In this document: piece after piece, positions 25,767 through 34,662 of the stretch | Position numbering within the stretch: the first letter of the stretch is position 1 | How the letters are laid out: every line of letters starts with the position of its first letter | Origin: Bradyrhizobium agreste | GTDB lineage: Bacteria > Pseudomonadota > Alphaproteobacteria > Rhizobiales > Xanthobacteraceae | Assembly (NCBI RefSeq): GCF_016031625.1 | Contig: NZ_JACCHP010000002.1 | Location: 124,001-188,000, forward strand | Direction of reading: 5' to 3' | Length of the DNA: 64,000 nt | The notes under the pieces: model-generated | Databases searched by the model: none | Seen by the model: only the letters and a program-made list of their open reading frames with translations | Told to the model about the DNA's origin: nothing | Position numbers and translations under genes: made by a program

Positions 25767-28097
25767 ATGTTCTCTATGGAAAGCTGGATCTCCACTTCTA
25801 ACGGGCGGGAATCGACTCGGGCCCGATGGCTGCTGACCGTGAGCGCAACCGCGCTGGCGTTGATCGGATTCTCTCCTGCGGCCCACGCGGCCTGCGACCC
25901 CGCCGCCGCCAACGATGTGACCGCCAATTGCACCGGCACGACCGTCGACCAGGGCGGCGGCGCTCCCGGAACCAGCGCGGATATCATCGGCTACGGCACG
26001 GGCTTTGAAACCAACCTGACGGCCAGCGTGGTCTCGGGCGCAAGCGTTACGGGGTCGCTCATCGGTATCGCCGCGCAGAGCATGACCGTGACCAATTCCG
26101 GCACCATCGCAGGTTCGAACTTCGGCATTTTCGCCCCCGCCGCCGCCACCGTCACCAATTCGGGCTCCATCTCGGGGGCCACCGGTATCGCCGCCACTGT
26201 CGTTACCGTGACCAACTCGGGCACCATCTCCGGTGATACTCAAGACGGCATCTCCGCCATCACCGCCACCGTGATGAATGCGGGCACCATCTCGGCTTCG
26301 CTTCGAGGCATCATCGCCGACACCGCCAATGTGACCAATTCGGGCACCATTTCGGGGGACTACGGTATTGCTGCCAACACCACCGCGACCGTGACCAATT
26401 CAGGCAACATCTCGGGTTCGACCTCCGGAGTCTTCGCCACCACGACCGCCAACGTGGTCAATTCCGGCACCATCTCGGCTTCGACCTACGGAGTGTTTGC
26501 CACCACCGCCAACGTGACCAATACCGGCACGATCTCGGCTGCGGCGGGCGCCGGTGTCGGCGCCGTCACCGCCAATGTGAGCAATTCCGGCACCATCGCA
26601 GGCGATAGCGTTGGCATCGCTGGCATCTTGGCTGCCAACGTGACGAATACAGGCACCGTCTCGGGCGGAGTCTACGGCATCCGGTCCGCCACCACCACCG
26701 TAACCAACTCAGGCACCATCACCGGCAATGTCGGCATCGATTCGACGCTTTTCGGTGGAGGTATCGCCAATGTCTCCAATTCAGGCACCATCATCGGCAC
26801 AGGCGGCACGGCGCTCCAGTTTTCGGGCAATGACGACACGCTGACGCTGCTGCCGGGCTCGCGCATTCTCGGCGCGATCGACATGGGCGGCGGCGCGGAC
26901 GTGGTGAACTTCATCGCCGGCCGCGACACCTCTTGGCTGATCACCTTGAACAACTTCACCGGCACCATCAACGGCTTCGGCGACGCGCCGTTCGTCATTC
27001 GCGGAAACCAGATCGCCACGCTCGATCCGACCCCCTTCGCCATGGCCGATCGCACGCTGATGGATTTCACCCGCAGCATTTCCGGCATTCTCGGTTCGCT
27101 CGGCGGCACCGGCGCGGCACAAAACGGGCCGCTCGCCTCGGCCTTCGCGCCTGACGATTCGATCGCCCAGCGCGTCGACGCCTTCGCTTCTATCCCGGCG
27201 CTGGCCTATGCGGGCGACGCCATTCTGTTCAAGAGCCCGACCGTGGTGACAGCCGACGGCCGCAGCGTGTGGGCACGAGGCTTCGCCGGTGAGCACACGC
27301 AGCAGGCGGACGGCGCGCTGCTGCACTCGACCACGACGTTCGCGGGCGGCGCGGTCGGCTTCGACTTGCTGGCGCAGCCCGACTTGCGGCTCGGGGCTTT
27401 CGTGGGCGGCGGGCAGAGCGTCCTCTCGCTCGACGTGGACGCCGGCAATACCAGGACCGACACGGGGTTCGGCGGCCTTTATGGCCGCTACGCGTTCACG
27501 TCCTTCGGCGCGCCCTCGACGCTCGAGGTCGCACTGCACGGCGGCTCAGGCACCAGCGCAGTCTCGCGCACGGTCAACAGCAATCTCGGCGTCGAGGTCG
27601 CGACCGCCAGTTACAACAGTTCGTATGTGAGCCCGGAGGCGAAATACTCGGTCAATGTTCCGTTGTGGTCGCAATACACGCTGACGCCGTCGTTCGGGCT
27701 GCGCTACGTGGCAGGCTTTTTCGACGGATACACCGAGACCGGCGCGACCGCGCCGCTGACGGTCGCGGCCCGTACCATCCAGAACATCGAGCAGCGCGGA
27801 GAAGTGAAGCTCACGCGCGCGACTCCGGTCGGACCTGATCTCCTGCTCACCAATGTCTATGTGGGCGCGCTCGGCATCGAACGGCTTGGCGACACCACGG
27901 TCAATACGGTGCTGCTCGGCGCGAACCTGCCGTTCGTCACGCCGGGGAAGAACAACGTGGCAGGCGTCCTGGGCGGCGGCGGATTCGAGTGGCGCACGCG
28001 CAAAGGCGTTTCGTTCTTCGGCGCCGGCGAGGCGATTGGCATGTCGGATTCGGGCACCGTCGTCAGCGCGCGCGGCGGCCTGCGGGTGGCGTTCTGA
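25767..28097 (+). CDS. Autotransporter with repeat-rich passenger
   Basis: A 776-residue type V secreted protein. The signal peptide ends about residue 42 (LLTVSATALALIGFSPAAHA). The passenger (residues 45-400) holds about 12 imperfect repeats of 17-22 residues around VTNSGTISG, predicted to stack as a beta-helix. The last 270 residues are an autotransporter beta-barrel (SVWARGFAGEHTQQADG, LRLGAFVGGGQS), ending in the outer-membrane-type RGGLRVAF. A linker (LPGSRILGAIDMGGGADVV) typical of these proteins joins the two. It is likely a surface adhesin; the target is unknown. Confidence 0.9.
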   Translation: MFSMESWISTSNGRESTRARWLLTVSATALALIGFSPAAHAACDPAAANDVTANCTGTTVDQGGGAPGTSADIIGYGTGFETNLTASVVSGASVTGSLIGIAAQSMTVTNSGTIAGSNFGIFAPAAATVTNSGSISGATGIAATVVTVTNSGTISGDTQDGISAITATVMNAGTISASLRGIIADTANVTNSGTISGDYGIAANTTATVTNSGNISGSTSGVFATTTANVVNSGTISASTYGVFATTANVTNTGTISAAAGAGVGAVTANVSNSGTIAGDSVGIAGILAANVTNTGTVSGGVYGIRSATTTVTNSGTITGNVGIDSTLFGGGIANVSNSGTIIGTGGTALQFSGNDDTLTLLPGSRILGAIDMGGGADVVNFIAGRDTSWLITLNNFTGTINGFGDAPFVIRGNQIATLDPTPFAMADRTLMDFTRSISGILGSLGGTGAAQNGPLASAFAPDDSIAQRVDAFASIPALAYAGDAILFKSPTVVTADGRSVWARGFAGEHTQQADGALLHSTTTFAGGAVGFDLLAQPDLRLGAFVGGGQSVLSLDVDAGNTRTDTGFGGLYGRYAFTSFGAPSTLEVALHGGSGTSAVSRTVNSNLGVEVATASYNSSYVSPEAKYSVNVPLWSQYTLTPSFGLRYVAGFFDGYTETGATAPLTVAARTIQNIEQRGEVKLTRATPVGPDLLLTNVYVGALGIERLGDTTVNTVLLGANLPFVTPGKNNVAGVLGGGGFEWRTRKGVSFFGAGEAIGMSDSGTVVSARGGLRVAF

Positions 28098-28245
28098 GCG
28101 GCGCGCGAAGCCAAACTCTGGCCAACGTGCAGTCTATTGTTGGCGAAGGACGGGTTCCAATCGTTGGGAAGACGCTGAAGCGCGGCCGGCATTCGCCCTC
28201 TCCGCGCGCTCCGGCTACACTGCCCCGATTCCCGGAGCGCTCCTC

Positions 28246-28971
28246 TTGGCCTTCCTGTTCGTCCTCACCGTCGGCCTCGTTGCCGGCACCATCTCAGGCA
28301 TTGTCGGCACCGGTTCGTCGATCATGCTGATGCCGGTGCTCATCTCAGCCTATGGACCGAAGGAGGCCGTGCCGATCATGGCGGTGGCCTCCGTGATGGC
28401 GAATTTCTCCCGGATCATGGCGTGGTGGCGCGAGGTCGATTGGCGGGCCTGCGCGGCCTATTCGGTGACGGGCATTCCGGCGGCGGCGCTCGGCGCGCGG
28501 ACGCTGCTGGCGCTGCCCTCGCATGCCGTGGATCTTGCCATCGGCACCTTCCTGATCGCGATGGTGCCGGTGCGGCACTTTCTGGCGCGGCACGAGCTCA
28601 AGGCCAATCTCTGGCATCTTGCGATCGGCGGCGCGGTGATCGGCTATCTCACCGGCATCGTGGTCTCGACCGGCCCGCTCAGCGTGCCGCTGTTCCTGTT
28701 CTACGGCCTGTCCAAGGGCGCGTTCCTCGCCACCGAAGCGGCCTCCTCGCTCGGCCTCTATTTTGCGAAGTCGGTGACCTTCGAGCGTTTCGGCGCGCTG
28801 ACCGGGGAGGTCTTCATCAAGGGCCTTATCGCGGGCTCATCGCTGATGCTTGGCGCCTTCATCGCCAAACGCTTCGTGCTGCATCTGAGGCCTGATGTTT
28901 TCCGCCTCTTGATGGACGCGATCATGATCGCGGCCGGGCTCTCGATGCTGTGGACCGCAGCACAGCCGTAA
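28246..28971 (+). CDS. TSUP (TauE/SafE) family permease
   Basis: A 241-residue membrane protein of the sulfite/sulfonate-exporter-like family. It has eight or so hydrophobic segments. The N-terminal LVAGTISGIVGTGSSIMLMP and the internal repeat starting at about residue 130 are typical. A TTG start at 28246 with GGAG 8 bases ahead is chosen because no ATG precedes the first helix. It begins 148 bases after the autotransporter stop and need not be functionally linked. The substrate is unknown. Confidence 0.8.
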   Translation: MAFLFVLTVGLVAGTISGIVGTGSSIMLMPVLISAYGPKEAVPIMAVASVMANFSRIMAWWREVDWRACAAYSVTGIPAAALGARTLLALPSHAVDLAIGTFLIAMVPVRHFLARHELKANLWHLAIGGAVIGYLTGIVVSTGPLSVPLFLFYGLSKGAFLATEAASSLGLYFAKSVTFERFGALTGEVFIKGLIAGSSLMLGAFIAKRFVLHLRPDVFRLLMDAIMIAAGLSMLWTAAQP

Positions 28972-28983
28972 GCCGGCCGCGGC

Positions 28984-31053
28984 TCAGGCGGCGAATTCCG
29001 GGGTGATCGATGGGCTGTCGGCGACGACGCGGCTCGCCACGGCCGGCTGCCGGTCAAGCCATTGCAGCACGGCCTCGAGCGGCTGCGGCCGCTGATAGAG
29101 GAAACCCTGCCCGAGCCGCACGCCCATCTCCCGCATGGCCTCAGCCTGCTCGGCGCGTTCCATGCCTTCGGCGATCAGGGTCAGCCCCAGCGTGGCGGCG
29201 AGCGATGCGATGACGCCGACGATGGCCTTGTCCTCGGCGCTGTCGGTGATCTCGCTGATGAACGCCTTGTCGATCTTCACCTTGTCGAGCGGAAATCGGC
29301 GCAGATGGGCGAGCGAAGAGTAGCCGGTGCCGAAATCGTCGAGCGCGATCGTGGCTCCCAAGCGCCGCAGGCGATGCAACGTTTCGGAGGCGCTGGCGAT
29401 GTTGTTGATCAGCGATCCTTCGGTGATCTCGAGCTCGATCATCGATGCCGCGACACCGAAGCGCGCGCAGGTCGCGCGCAGCTCGGCGGCGAGCGAATGG
29501 TCGGCAAGCTCGGACGGCGGCAGATTGATCGCGATCCGGATCTGCGGCCTGCCCGCGGCGGCCAGTTGCTGCAAGGCCCGGCAGGCATCGGTCAGCACGT
29601 AACGGGTCAGTCGCGCGTTGTTGCCGCTGCGCTCGATCAGCGGCAGGAATTCGCCGGGGCCGATCACGCCGTGCTCGGGATGGCGCCAGCGGATCAGCGC
29701 TTCCAGACCAACGACCTCATAGCTGTCGAGATCGACCTGGCTCTGATACCAGACCTCGAACTGCCCCTCGGCGAAACCGGTGGGAATGGCGAGCTCGATA
29801 TCCCTGCGGCGGCGATAGTCGCGCTGGAGCGCTTCGTCCAGCACGGCGACCGTGCCGGGCGCCTTGCTCTTGGCATGATAGAGCGCGATGTCGGCGAGCG
29901 TCGGCAGATGCGACAGCTCCGGATCGTCGGCGTGGCGCACGGCAAGGCCGATGCTGGCGCGCGGCACCACCTGCTTATCGTGGAGGCGGATCGGCTCGGA
30001 AATGGCATCGAGCACGCGTTGAGCGAATGCGTGCGCGGCCTGTTCGTCGCTCACCTCGGGGCGAATGACGACGAACTCGTCGCCGCCGAGCCGGGCGACC
30101 CAGTCCTCGGCATCGACGGCGCGACGAAGACGCTGCGAAATCTGGACCAGGAACGCATCGCCGGCCTCGTGACCGAAGGTGTCGTTGATGCCCTTGAAGT
30201 CGTCGAGATCGATGAAGCAGAACGCGACCAGCGTATCCGGCGCGCCTCCAGTCTGGCTCGTCACGGCGAGGCGCTCGGTCAGGGCGCGCCGGTTCGGCAG
30301 CCCGGTCAGCGGATCGTGTGTCGCCATGTGCCCGAGCCGGTCCAGCGCGCCCGACGTCGTATGCTGCATGGCGTTGAAAGCGCGTGCGAGCTGGCCGAAT
30401 TCGTTCGAGGACGTGACGTCGGCCGGGTAGGCCCGGCCGTCCTGCTTGCTGCGCTGGATCGCCGACATCATGGCCGCGAGCGGCCTGCCGATGAAGATGT
30501 TGGCGGAGATCCGCATGGCGATCAGGGTCGCGAACGTTGCGAGCAGCCCGACGACCAGCAGCAGCATCAGGCGGCTGCCCGCATCCGCGTACAGCGTCGC
30601 ACGCGAATAGGCGATGGCGATGCGGCCGGCCTGAACGGCCATATTGCCGTTGCTGTAGCGGATCGGGTGCGAAACCTCGGCGGCCGACTGGCCTCCGGGG
30701 CGCGCGACCACGCGGGCGATCGCGGCACCGGTATCGTCATAGACGGCCGCCGCCGCAATGGTCTCGTCGTGCATGACCTCCTTGAGCACGCCCGTGACCT
30801 GGTCGTAGCGCATCTTCCAGAGCGGCTCGGCGATCAGCTCGGCCCGGCTCTCGGCGACGCGGGCCATGCGGGCGTCGAGCTGCCTGAGCTGCGACCAGAA
30901 GCTCGATGCCTCGACGCCGGCGGAGGCGAGCAATTGCACCAGCAGCAGAACGGGCACGGTGGCCCAGATCATCGCGTGGACGACCGAGCGCAAGCGCGGT
31001 AGCGCCGCCTGCTCGTTGCGATCCGGATCGGTCATCGCCTCATCCTTGCGCAT
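28984..31053 (-). CDS. Membrane GGDEF-EAL cyclic-di-GMP protein
   Basis: A 689-residue protein. A transmembrane helix at about residues 27-50 is followed by a periplasmic sensing segment, a second helix (LMLLLVVGLLATFATLIAM) and a HAMP-like linker. The GGDEF domain has an intact RLGGDEFVV motif and the EAL domain intact GLEALIRWRHPE and LDDFGTGYSSL motifs. Both synthesis and hydrolysis of c-di-GMP are therefore possible. Its ATG overlaps the stop of the upstream periplasmic receptor (TGATG), so the two are translationally coupled. Confidence 0.92.
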   Translation of the reverse strand: MRKDEAMTDPDRNEQAALPRLRSVVHAMIWATVPVLLLVQLLASAGVEASSFWSQLRQLDARMARVAESRAELIAEPLWKMRYDQVTGVLKEVMHDETIAAAAVYDDTGAAIARVVARPGGQSAAEVSHPIRYSNGNMAVQAGRIAIAYSRATLYADAGSRLMLLLVVGLLATFATLIAMRISANIFIGRPLAAMMSAIQRSKQDGRAYPADVTSSNEFGQLARAFNAMQHTTSGALDRLGHMATHDPLTGLPNRRALTERLAVTSQTGGAPDTLVAFCFIDLDDFKGINDTFGHEAGDAFLVQISQRLRRAVDAEDWVARLGGDEFVVIRPEVSDEQAAHAFAQRVLDAISEPIRLHDKQVVPRASIGLAVRHADDPELSHLPTLADIALYHAKSKAPGTVAVLDEALQRDYRRRRDIELAIPTGFAEGQFEVWYQSQVDLDSYEVVGLEALIRWRHPEHGVIGPGEFLPLIERSGNNARLTRYVLTDACRALQQLAAAGRPQIRIAINLPPSELADHSLAAELRATCARFGVAASMIELEITEGSLINNIASASETLHRLRRLGATIALDDFGTGYSSLAHLRRFPLDKVKIDKAFISEITDSAEDKAIVGVIASLAATLGLTLIAEGMERAEQAEAMREMGVRLGQGFLYQRPQPLEAVLQWLDRQPAVASRVVADSPSITPEFAA

Positions 31054-32216
31054 CAGTCAGCAACGCCTTCAGCAACCGGCAGCGACGAGATGAGCGCATC
31101 GAGGGAGAAGTCATATTGGCCGCAGCGCCCGGCCTTCGCCCGGAACCGCGTGAAGTCGATCCGGTCGAACGCACGGGTCTTGATGAGGTCGCCGACCGAA
31201 GCGAGATTGTCGCGCGTGATCGCGGACGTCTTGACCTCCACGCGGGGCGAAACGGCTGCAAAATCGCAGCCATCGGCATAATCGCGCAGGAGAACGACGG
31301 ACCAGCCGCCGAGCAGGAAATGCCCGCCATCGGTCAGGAGCAGACGGTCCGCCTTGATCTCGCGCAGCGCATCCTCCGACCAGTTGAGGCCGACCACCTG
31401 GATGTTCTCGCCGGGGACGAGGCCAGCGGCGATCGCCGCGCGCAGCGCGCCGAGCGCCATCGGATCGTTTCCGGCCCAGATCCCGGCAGGCCGGATCTGC
31501 TTGCGTGCGGCCCAGCTCAGGTAGTTTGCCGTGACCCGCTCGGCCTCGGACTGCGTCCAGTTGGCGAACAGCATGCGGTCCACCACGACATCGGACGCAG
31601 CATCCACCGCGAGCTTGAGACCGGCGTTACGAGCGATCGAGGCGGGCGTGGTCTCGTCGCCACCGATGCCGAGAATGTGGATCTTGCCGTCTGCGCTCTG
31701 CCATTTCCCGGCGCGCGCCGCGGTGATCAGCGCATTGGCCATCCGCGCGCCCGCGGTCTGAAGATCGGTCGTGATGTCGCCGAGCCAGGTCTTGAGCTTT
31801 TGCCTCGGCGGTCCAAGACGCACCGCGTCCTCGCCGATCAGCGTGTTGGAGAGCAGCAGTGTCTTGACGCCCGCGGCTTCGGCCGCCTCCAGGATGGGAA
31901 CGGCGGCGGATTCCTCGTTCGACAGGATGAGGAAGTCGGGCTTGTCGGGACGGGCCACCACGCCGAAGCCGAGCTCCTGCATGGTGCGGTAGTTCCGCTC
32001 GCTGGTCAGCACCTCAACATGCGCGTCGAGCTTGCGTCCGGCGGCCTGCATGGTCTGCGCGACCATGTCCCAATAGACCTCGCCGGTCTTGCCGGGATTG
32101 ACGAAGACGATGTCGAGGGGCTTGGCGATGCTACGGCCAACGGACCCAAAAACGCCGCAGACCATGCCCGCCGCGAGCAACATTCGCAGGAATTTCGTCA
32201 ATTTCGCCGCCCCCAT
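31053..32216 (-). CDS. Periplasmic sugar-type solute-binding protein coupled to GGDEF-EAL gene
   Basis: A 387-residue type I periplasmic binding protein of the ribose/galactose type. The signal peptide is residues 1-31 (LTKFLRMLLAAGMVCGVFG). The mature part starts with KPLDIVFVNPGKTGEVYWD, and later IWAGNDPMALGALRAAIAAG is typical of this fold. The ATG at 32216 is chosen because the longer frame hides the signal peptide. No ABC permease or ATPase gene is near, and its stop overlaps the start of the GGDEF-EAL gene. It is therefore likely a ligand sensor for that protein rather than a transport component. Confidence 0.85.
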   Translation of the reverse strand: MGAAKLTKFLRMLLAAGMVCGVFGSVGRSIAKPLDIVFVNPGKTGEVYWDMVAQTMQAAGRKLDAHVEVLTSERNYRTMQELGFGVVARPDKPDFLILSNEESAAVPILEAAEAAGVKTLLLSNTLIGEDAVRLGPPRQKLKTWLGDITTDLQTAGARMANALITAARAGKWQSADGKIHILGIGGDETTPASIARNAGLKLAVDAASDVVVDRMLFANWTQSEAERVTANYLSWAARKQIRPAGIWAGNDPMALGALRAAIAAGLVPGENIQVVGLNWSEDALREIKADRLLLTDGGHFLLGGWSVVLLRDYADGCDFAAVSPRVEVKTSAITRDNLASVGDLIKTRAFDRIDFTRFRAKAGRCGQYDFSLDALISSLPVAEGVAD

Positions 32217-32391
32217 TGGTTCCGAGATTGAACCCACGTCCGCTAAGAATTGGCAAAATCGCACCGGGCACCGCGGCGCAGGGCTAACGAAAGGTATATC
32301 TCCCGTGCCGAATTGAGATATTCGAAGCGCCGGCGATCAGCCTGCCATTCCGTGCTATCAGCACATCCAAAACCCGCGACTCGCTGTCCCC

Positions 32392-33837
32392 ATGGCCAAA
32401 TCCACTCTTTCTTTCGTCTGCCAGAATTGCGGCGCGGCCTATAACCGCTGGCAGGGCAAGTGCGAGTCCTGCGGCGAGTGGAATACGCTCGCGGAGGAAG
32501 ACGCCAGTGGCAGCGTGCCGGTCTCGATCCGTTCAAAACGCAAGGGCCGGACGTTTGCGCTGGAGAGTCTTGCGGGCAAGAGCCCGGATGCGCCGCGGCT
32601 GTCGTCAGGGATGACCGAGCTCGACCGCGTCACCGGCGGCGGCTTCGTGCGCGGCTCGGTGCTGCTGGTCGGCGGCGATCCCGGTATCGGCAAGTCGACG
32701 CTGCTGACGCAGGCGACCAGCCTGCTCGCGCGCGCCGGCCACCGCGTCGTCTACATCTCCGGCGAAGAGGCGGTCGCCCAGGTGCGCCTGCGCGCCGAGC
32801 GGCTTGGCCTGTCGGATGCGCCGGTGCAGCTTGCCGCCGAGACCTCGGTCGAGGACATCGTCTCGACGCTGTCGGAGGGCGCAGTGCCCCGGCTGATCGT
32901 GATCGACTCGATCCAGACCATGTGGACCGACACGGTGGAATCGGCGCCCGGCACGGTGACGCAGGTGCGCGCCTCGGCACAGGCGCTGATCCGCTTCGCC
33001 AAGAAGACCGGCGCCGCCATCATCCTGGTCGGCCACGTCACCAAGGACGGCCAGATCGCCGGCCCCCGCGTGGTCGAGCATATGGTCGATGCGGTGATGT
33101 CGTTCGAGGGCGAAGGCTCGCAGCAATTCCGCATCCTGCGCGCGGTGAAGAACCGCTTCGGCCCGACCGACGAGATCGGCGTGTTCGAGATGACGGGCCT
33201 CGGCCTGCGCGAGGTCACCAATCCCTCCGAGCTGTTCCTGTCCGAGCGCGATCTCGGCACGCCCGGCACCGCGGTCTTTGCGGGCATCGAGGGCACGAGG
33301 CCCGTGCTGGTCGAATTGCAGGCACTGGTCGCCCCGACCTCGCTCGGCACCCCGCGCCGGGCCGTGGTCGGCTGGGATCCGAGCCGGCTCTCGATGGTGC
33401 TGGCGGTGCTGGAGGCCCATTGCGGGGTCAAGCTGTCCGGCCATGACGTCTACCTGAACGTCGCGGGCGGCCTGCGCATCAACGAGCCGGCGGCCGATCT
33501 CGCCGCTGCGGCGGCCCTGGTGTCGTCACTGGTTAATGCGCAGTTACCCACCGATGCCGTCTATTTCGGCGAAATCTCGCTGTCGGGCGTGGTGCGCCCG
33601 GTGGCGCAGACCCCGGCCCGGCTGAAGGAGGCGGCAAAGCTCGGCTTCCAGCGCGCCGTGCTGCCCGAATCGGCACGGGGCGATGCGGGCGGCGACGCCG
33701 GACTGTCCCTGAACGCGGTGAACAGCCTGACGACATTGGTGGCCGAGATCGCAGCCCGGGGCTCCCGCCGGGGCGAATCCAGCGCACCGGCCGAAAAAAA
33801 TGCCACACCGGCAAGATTCCGCCGTGGAGAGGGTTAG
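32392..33837 (+). CDS. radA: DNA repair protein RadA
   Basis: RecA-like branch-migration ATPase. The N-terminal zinc finger is CQNCGAAYNRWQGKCESCGE, followed by Walker A GGDPGIGKSTLL (about residue 95), the RadA motif KNRFG, and the Lon-like C-terminal domain with VYLNVAGGLRINEPAADLA. The 481 residues include a short non-conserved C-terminal tail. It is divergent from the receptor gene upstream and is followed by cvpA after about 170 bases. Confidence 0.96.
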   Translation: MAKSTLSFVCQNCGAAYNRWQGKCESCGEWNTLAEEDASGSVPVSIRSKRKGRTFALESLAGKSPDAPRLSSGMTELDRVTGGGFVRGSVLLVGGDPGIGKSTLLTQATSLLARAGHRVVYISGEEAVAQVRLRAERLGLSDAPVQLAAETSVEDIVSTLSEGAVPRLIVIDSIQTMWTDTVESAPGTVTQVRASAQALIRFAKKTGAAIILVGHVTKDGQIAGPRVVEHMVDAVMSFEGEGSQQFRILRAVKNRFGPTDEIGVFEMTGLGLREVTNPSELFLSERDLGTPGTAVFAGIEGTRPVLVELQALVAPTSLGTPRRAVVGWDPSRLSMVLAVLEAHCGVKLSGHDVYLNVAGGLRINEPAADLAAAAALVSSLVNAQLPTDAVYFGEISLSGVVRPVAQTPARLKEAAKLGFQRAVLPESARGDAGGDAGLSLNAVNSLTTLVAEIAARGSRRGESSAPAEKNATPARFRRGEG

Positions 33838-34004
33838 GTGGAGGTGACGCCGGGGGCCCTCGCCGCTATACAGCCGTCACAAAAGCAGCATGGGATTGCG
33901 TGGTTGCGGCCTTGCCGGGAACGCCGTCTGCCCTTCTTTTAGGGCGGCGGCCAAGCACCGATTCGCTAGAGCACCTTTGAAGTACGAGCGGACCAGACCA
34001 GCCG

Positions 34005-34634
34005 ATGCCAGTAACAATCCTCGACCTGATCCTGCTCGGTGTGATGCTGATCTCGGGCCTGCTCGCCATGGTTCGCGGCTTCATGCGCGAAATCCTGTCG
34101 ATCGCGGCCTGGGGCGCGGCGGCGATCGTGACGCTGTATTCCTTTTCGAAGCTGCTGCCGACCGCCAAGACCTATTTCAACAACGACACGGTCGCGAGCG
34201 TCGTCGTGGTCGCGGGCGTGTTCGTCGGCACCCTGGTCGTCGTCTCCGTCATCACGGTCCGGATCTCCGACATGATCCTGGATTCGCGGATCGGCGCGCT
34301 GGATCGTACCCTCGGCTTCCTGTTTGGGCTGGCTCGCGGGCTTTTGATCGTCGTGGTCGCGTTCCTGTTCTTCACGTGGCTCGTGCCGGACAAGCAGCGC
34401 CCCGACTGGGTCACCGGGGCCAAGTCCCGCGTCGTGCTCCAGGGAACCGGCGATTGGCTGATGGCCCTCTTGCCTGACGACCCCGAGAACACCATCTTGA
34501 AGAGATTCAAGAAAAACAAACCAGATGATGATCAAGCTGAATCCGAGCAGCAGCCTTCGGGCAGTGGCGACGGGTACAGTAAATCGGCTCGTGACGGCAT
34601 GAAAAAGCTGATCGAGAAACCTGCGGCGCGTTGA
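34005..34634 (+). CDS. cvpA: CvpA family membrane protein
   Basis: A 209-residue protein with four hydrophobic segments. It starts MPVTILDLILLGVMLISGLL and contains the family region VRGFMREILSIAAWGAAAI. The C-terminal 60 residues are charged and cytoplasmic. In many bacteria cvpA lies next to purF, as here (28 bases apart), and is needed for colicin V production and envelope stress tolerance. Co-transcription with purF is likely. Confidence 0.93.
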   Translation: MPVTILDLILLGVMLISGLLAMVRGFMREILSIAAWGAAAIVTLYSFSKLLPTAKTYFNNDTVASVVVVAGVFVGTLVVVSVITVRISDMILDSRIGALDRTLGFLFGLARGLLIVVVAFLFFTWLVPDKQRPDWVTGAKSRVVLQGTGDWLMALLPDDPENTILKRFKKNKPDDDQAESEQQPSGSGDGYSKSARDGMKKLIEKPAAR

Positions 34635-34662
34635 TAGAGCCCTAAAGAGAGGCGAGAACGAG

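Noticed and set aside
26075..26810. Regularly spaced DNA repeats resembling a CRISPR array
   Set aside because: The repeats are imperfect, in frame, and encode the VTNSGTISG units of the autotransporter passenger. No cas genes are present.
29062..31002. Long plus-strand ORF (646 codons) opposite the GGDEF-EAL gene
   Set aside because: Antisense shadow; the minus-strand protein has intact GGDEF and EAL motifs, while this reading has no family features.
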